Shown here: positions 56,561 to 64,000 of the stretch, one piece after another
Position numbering within the stretch: position 1 is the stretch's first letter
Layout of the letters: every line of letters begins with the position of its first letter
Source of the DNA: Dermacentor variabilis
Lineage: Eukaryota; Arthropoda; Arachnida; Ixodida; Ixodidae
DNA length: 64,000 bases
Direction of reading: 5' to 3'
Assembly: GCF_050947875.1 (NCBI RefSeq)
Contig: NC_134568.1
Span: 217,095,673-217,159,672 of the forward strand
Translations under genes and position numbers: made by a program
The notes under the pieces: generated by a model
Database searches by the model: none
The model's input: only the letters and a program-made list of their open reading frames with translations
Told to the model about the DNA's origin: nothing

Positions 56561-59112
56561 ACGCAAAGTGCCTCGAGCGGCCAGTCGCGCCGCAAATTTG
56601 CAACCCTAGAGAAAGAAATAGGGTAGTTTGTATCGGCGACGCCGCCGCAGAGGGATATATGAAATGTCTTATGCGTGCTGCAGACGGTGTATGGGCACTA
56701 GGCAAGGAACTGACATAACCAAATACACAAGTTACATTTATTCACGCATTAGGGTTACATGCCTAACTTATGTTACAGCTAGCGGGACTCTTACGGTATA
56801 ATTTTGCAATCGTGCTTGCTCCCTATTCGTTGTGAGCCCGCTTTTGTTGCAGAAAGTGTTTCGGCACAAAGGTAAAGAGATCCTCCCCACCTCCTGGTGG
56901 TGGTGGCGCCCGACATTGCCCTGCTCGAGATCGAGGCACTCATATAGATGATGGGGGCTCCTGTACGTATACCTCAATCTCCTGGCCTTGCGCTCGCTAT
57001 GGAGACGGACACGTTCCATTGTAATGAAAGGGGCTGGACAGCCCTCTTGTCTAGCTGCCCGAGTCTCGCCATGCGATTTTTGGACCGTAACTGTCAACGC
57101 AGGCGAGGGGGGGGGGGGGTGTGAGGGACAGCCGAGCTATCGTTAATTTTTTTTCAACATGTTGCACCTTTTGTAGCCTTACGATTCCTAATAAACACCA
57201 GTTTGAGTTTGATAAATTGTGACTTCTATGGCACAGTGAGCTCTCTCAAACGCGACAATTCCTGGACGAACGTACTGGCGAGCTACGCCTCTCTGAAATC
57301 CGCGCGCAAGGCTGAATTTCGCTCCGATTGCGTCATGCTTGGCGCTACAACGGTGCTATCTGCATACGCGACAAATACATGGTCAAATAATGGCTTCTTT
57401 CCTATACACAACGATACCAGATTAAGGTGCGTGGGTACTATGTTTGCAAATATACAAGTGGTAATCCAATAACATGTTTTGTACATTGGTTTTGTACATT
57501 TGTGCCTTTTTAGTGCCGTCGAAAAGAAAGTCATGTTCAACCTTAAAGCGCTCCTCGTAATTGCATTGCTTTGTTCTCCCGCTAGGCGTGTGTGGGTGGA
57601 TACTTCACAAGTCAGCAGCCAAGCCGACGTTACTGTAAAACGTCTTTAAGGTTTCTGCTTACAGTTTTCACAACTGTTGTAGCACTATTACTCTTGCGAA
57701 ATTGCAACTTCTGCTCGGGACAGACAGCGACTCTCCTTGAGATTTTGATTCCTCTTGGAAAAACGACAAAGAAAAAACAAAACAACCTTAAAATGCGTCA
57801 AATGCGTTTATGTGTTTATGGAGGGCCATGGAGCCGTACACGACATTTTCAGTGATTTGACCGGTTTCAAGAGGAGAAATTAACGTTAAAGACAATCCTC
57901 ATTTCCGCCGACCTTGAACCAGTCGTACCTGAGAAGTTGTCGAAAAGGTTCGGCAAGGAAACCAACGAGAGTCGTCGCTACGCAATTGACAAGGTTTCAG
58001 AAGCTGCAGGTATGCGTTGGAGCTCTTGTGAGTATAGATTGTGGGTGTGGATTTGGGCATGAGACGTGTTGCTACGAAGTTTATTCCCCACTCTCTGACA
58101 GTACAAAAAGCAAAACAAAGAACAATATTTTTATTTTGTGCCTTGATTTGAAAACTCGCATCGAAACTGACCCTGACCTTCTTTCGAACGGGGGATGAAA
58201 GCTGGCGCTATGGGTATGGCCCGAAACAAAGCAAGTTTCGAGCTAGTTCAATACGGTTTCTTCAGGAATGGACTGCCTAATTCGTCGAGAGGAATAGATA
58301 GTACTTTACAAGAGCTCAAAATTGATCTAGTTGGTTGGGCATCAACGCTCTGAAAAAAAAAAAAAACAGCGCTCTTTACAGGACCACAGAAAGACTGACG
58401 CCCATGTTATAGGCTATTTCTTATGGTCCTGCATCCAGCGCCATTTCTTTCGGGAACAAGCTTTATCCTCCGAGGCTGATGTGGTTACAAAAGCGATTAG
58501 CGCAGCTGGCGACAACTGCTCTCGTAGGATCGTTGACCCAGCTGTCGCGCTGCTTGGTTTGGTGGCACAGCACTGTAACGGGGGTATCCAGCTGCGGGCC
58601 AAAGGATCGGGCCTTTCCTGTTTACCCTGTGGGGGTCACGTCTCGGATGTTGACGCGCACTGTGTTGTTGCTGGAAAGGGATGCCGCGGTGGCGTCGATC
58701 TATAGCCGGTGGCCGCTCGCGTAATTCGCACTTAGCCGCCCCACAACACCACCGCTACAATATAGACAAGCTGGATGTTCATAAAGCTCAGTGCAAGAGC
58801 ACGATGATGACGACCTCAAGGGTTGTATAACACACCCAAAATACATAGGCGCATCTCACTTATCGTAGGAATCTGTTTAAACGAAACTTTCTGTGGTATT
58901 TGCGATGAACCACGTTTTCGCTGGAAAACGCAACGCTTAGCGCAAACTTGCGGCGCTGCGACGCCGCAGACAGGTTTGACATAAAGCAGTCTAGCGCACA
59001 CACTATATGTATACTTACCAAACCGAACTTGTTCTGCACGAGTTATCAAAGCACTCGTTTACACTCGTAAACAAAACGGTCCGGTTTCACTGAGCTGCCT
59101 TGTCCGTGCGTG
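56561..59112. other. Unassigned sequence
   Basis: A 14-base G run at about 57106-57119 and a poly-A run at about 58352. CCTAATAAACACCAGTTTGA near 57186 looks like a retroelement 3' end, but no coding part was found. Other short frames are not recognisable. Confidence 0.3.
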
Positions 59113-59518
59113 TCAACTTCGCGCGGCTTCACGTTTGCGAGCAAGTGCTGCACGCACTCGCGTTCCAATAAGCCGTTCTTCGCGTTGGGTAACGAAGCTG
59201 CTCCGCGTCGCATTTCTGGGTGAAACGTTCACCGCTCTCCCCGGTGCTCGAGCAGAGTCTTGAGCTGCAGTTTGTCGCACGCAGCGAAAGTACTTCGCGC
59301 CCGTGTTGTTGTACCAGTCTTTGCCACCGTTAAGTGCTGCCGCTTTTCTCGGGGCTCGTCGCCGCCACTCGACGATGCTCCGCTTCGCGTTTACGAGCCA
59401 GCTCGCGCTCGCGCAGCGTGCGCCCCCCGCTTCGCTGCGCATCGAAGACGTTGCTGCTCCGCTCGACGCTTCTTCCGAGCCTTTGCCTCCTCCGCGTTCC
59501 GCAGGGCAGCTTGGCCAT
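59113..59518 (-). pseudogene. Arg/Glu/Ala-rich repeat-protein remnant
   Basis: Minus-strand frames carry LARKREAEHRRVAATSPEKS and, further on, ALARKREAARS, the same charged style as the 50386-50559 ORF. Frames are shifted and stopped, so this is a broken copy. The region is CpG-rich. No function proposed. Confidence 0.4.
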
Positions 59519-60502
59519 GCACGTCTGCAGTTATTCGAGCGTTCTTGTAAAAGAAGAAGAAAAAGAGTTAATAAGGGGTGAGTGGTAGGACACCAGAAAA
59601 AGAAGAACGTTAATCCTGCAGATTATACCGTGTGGTATTCGCTTTTCTGAGGAAAGGCGCGAATACCGCTGCGATGTTGGAAAGGCGAGCACAGATGCCG
59701 TCTCGGGGTCTGACTGTCGCCGCACTTCCTTTCAGTGGCGATGTATTTCCTGAAGTAATTCGGTGATGGAGAAACGAAAGCCTGTTAGTAAACTGGCGGT
59801 TTGACCTAGTTGGTTGCAATAGTTATAAAATAGGGATAGAAACAGCCCTGATGAAGACACCGGCTAGAAGGTTAAACAAACACAGAGCTCTGAATCATTC
59901 TTGATTCCTTTTTTTTTCTTTAGAACAGCTGACCTTTTCCCTGCTCTGTCACGAGATTTCATTGTAAAATGAATATAACGTCCTGTATAACATATGATTG
60001 TACAGCTTTTGTTCGGTTTACTAATGTAAAAAAAAAACATACGTCTGATTTTTAGCGAAACCTACTGAGTAGGAGACGGCTCGGCTTAAGTGGAAAGCAA
60101 ATTTAGCTTCCTGCATCGATTTTTCCTGCTTCAACGCTTCGTTTGGGACAGTGCGCTCAGAATATAATCTACGTCTTCGCAGAAGACAAGTGTTTAAACA
60201 TTTCAAAGATGACTGTCAAATTAGAGCCAGCAAATTTTTCTGGTACTCTCTGTAGAAGCGCCGTGATCTGCGATATCGTGAAACTTCTCTGGTCATGACT
60301 TTACCGCGGTACGCCTTGCCTTGTGCATTCGCGAAATATTTCGACGTAGCCGCAGCCTTCGAGGCTGAGAGCCGTCTTTCTTGAATATACTAAATATAAT
60401 GTCTAGATATAATGGACAAAAGATGCGTTCTGTTCACTCGTATGCTACATCTCAGCAAGTGATGTGGAGGGTGCACCGCTGTAGAGGGTACAACGCTACA
60501 GG
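59519..60502. other. Unassigned sequence
   Basis: Nothing recognised. Confidence 0.35.
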
Positions 60503-60539
60503 CACACACGTAGCGCTATAGTAGCGCTACGTGTGTGTG
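60503..60539. repeat. Hairpin with 16-bp arms
   Basis: CACACACGTAGCGCTA, a 3-base loop (TAG), then the exact complement starting TAGCGCTACGTG, followed by more GT repeats. Seen directly; no function inferred. Confidence 0.8.
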
Positions 60540-63177
<2,638 letters not shown>

Positions 63178-63896
63178 TGTTTGGATCGCACCGATGGTAC
63201 GACCTGTTGGGAACTCGGCGCTGACGCCCGTGGTTGTACCTGGGTCGCAAGCCCCAAGGGTAGCGTTGGCCTGGCGGCCTGGGGTACAACTGGAAGCATC
63301 CGAAGGTCCCGGCAAAGCATGAGTCGACTGGTAACAACAAAACAACTTGTTTATTTTAACATCGCAAAGAGTTGGCGGTCAGGTTGACCGAAGTAGAGAG
63401 ACGGGAGAGCACTTTACTCAACAGAAGAAATCGGAGCCCTCCTTTTGGCGTCCGGGGCAGCTGTTTTTATACTCTCGCAGTTGAGGGCAAGAAGGAACCC
63501 CTCAATAGACGAGCACGTGATTGTACAATGGGCTAATGTGACGCACACTGCCGCCGGTCGGGCACAATGACTGGAAGGAGAGGGTGGCCCCTGCTGTCGC
63601 ATCGCCTGGTTCGGGCACAATGACTGGAAGGAGAGGGTGACCCCTGCTTTCGCATCGCCTGGTTCGGGCACAATGACTGGAAGGAGAGGGTGACCCCTGC
63701 TGTCGCATCGCCTGGTTTGGGCACAATGGCACATACACTCACACACGCACATGAAGACACGTGGCATCGGAACATGCCTGGAAACGCCTGGAGACACCTG
63801 GCGGGGAGCGTTGCGGCGACGCCGAACGGGCCAAAATGTCTGCCGCCCCGCCGCAGTCGCGCCGGCAAAACCGCGTGTCGCAGGCGAAACGCAACA
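63178..63896 (-). mobile_element. LTR of the same family as 34035-34783, minus strand
   Basis: Read on the minus strand it starts TGTTGCGTTTCGCC and ends GGTGCGATCCAAACA. It shares the AATAAA region (AAAATAAACAAGTTG) and the CATGCTTTGCCGGGACC block with the solo LTR. Flanking 4- to 5-mers do not match (TACGC versus GACCG). It may therefore be one LTR of a longer element reaching beyond the window, or a recombinant. It contains a 53-bp tandem repeat. Confidence 0.75.
63560..63770 (-). repeat. 53-bp tandem repeat in the right-hand LTR
   Basis: Plus-strand GGGCACAATG starts at 63560, 63613, 63666 and 63719, a strict 53-bp period. It occupies the same place as the 54-bp array in the other LTR, but the unit interior has diverged strongly. 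Confidence 0.85.
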
Positions 63897-64000
63897 GACC
63901 GCCCCGCCGGGGGAAGGAGATCCCGATGGACAGGGGACTGCATCCGCTGTCCGGAGGGATGTCGCTCGATGATGCTCATAACCGAAGTCGGGCGTCCCTC
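63897..64000. other. Window edge, GC-rich
   Basis: About 100 GC-rich bases next to the LTR. If the LTR is the 3' one of a minus-strand element, this would be the end of its internal region. Not decidable from the window. Confidence 0.3.

Overview
This is eukaryotic, intergenic or intronic DNA built almost entirely from transposable elements. Several repeats match what I remember of hard-tick (ixodid) genomes: a SINE resembling Ruka, a second tRNA-derived SINE family, elements ending in GGCGTAGCCAG, GC-rich MITEs with TTGCGATAGCAA ends, Arg/Glu/Ala-rich repeat-protein fragments, and CR1-, RTE- and I-like LINE debris. Long (CA)n, (ACGC)n and (TA)n microsatellites fit the same picture. The organism call is recollection plus inference; nothing was searched. 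I found no complete host gene, no functional tRNA or rRNA gene, and nothing bacterial.

Layout. 1-5.3 kb: a 5'-truncated LINE ORF2 (1561-4070) with one in-frame stop, then an RNase-H-bearing LINE remnant. 5.3-11.7 kb: sparse, with an 856 bp foldback element and a Ruka-like SINE. 11.7-17.5 kb: a hairpin, an Arg/Glu/Ala-rich ORF fragment and three GC-rich MITE copies. 17.5-23.1 kb: an RTE-like LINE, a CR1-like LINE inside a DNA-type repeat, and a CGAATA-ended element hosting a SINE. 23.6-26.4 kb: a TTAA-flanked MITE, a long (CA)n tract, and a palindrome made of two inverted Tc1-like transposase 3' ends.

29.2-46.0 kb is the core of the window. Three copies (A, B, C) of a hAT-like non-autonomous element carry 8-bp target duplications. 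A (29239-33244) contains a Penelope copy (P1). C (36570-44947) sits in the 3' part of a second-family Penelope copy (P3). C contains a TTAA-type MITE, the MITE contains B (37241-40919), and B contains a mariner. C carries its own mariner at the same internal position, whereas A keeps the matching site empty. A third Penelope copy (P2) lies head to head with P3 and is split by a solo LTR. P3's 3' region continues after C as an 11-unit, 87-bp tandem array with a four-unit higher-order pattern.

46-64 kb: antisense I/R1-like LINE remnants, a TIR MITE, further Arg/Glu/Ala-rich fragments (one with a clean ATG), a second long (CA)n tract, SINEs, small palindromes, a (TA)n tract, and at the right edge an LTR of the same family as the solo LTR.

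The elements do not form a pathway. Their value is as an insertion record, because several occupied sites have an empty counterpart in the same 64 kb. All recognised reverse transcriptase and transposase genes are visibly broken.
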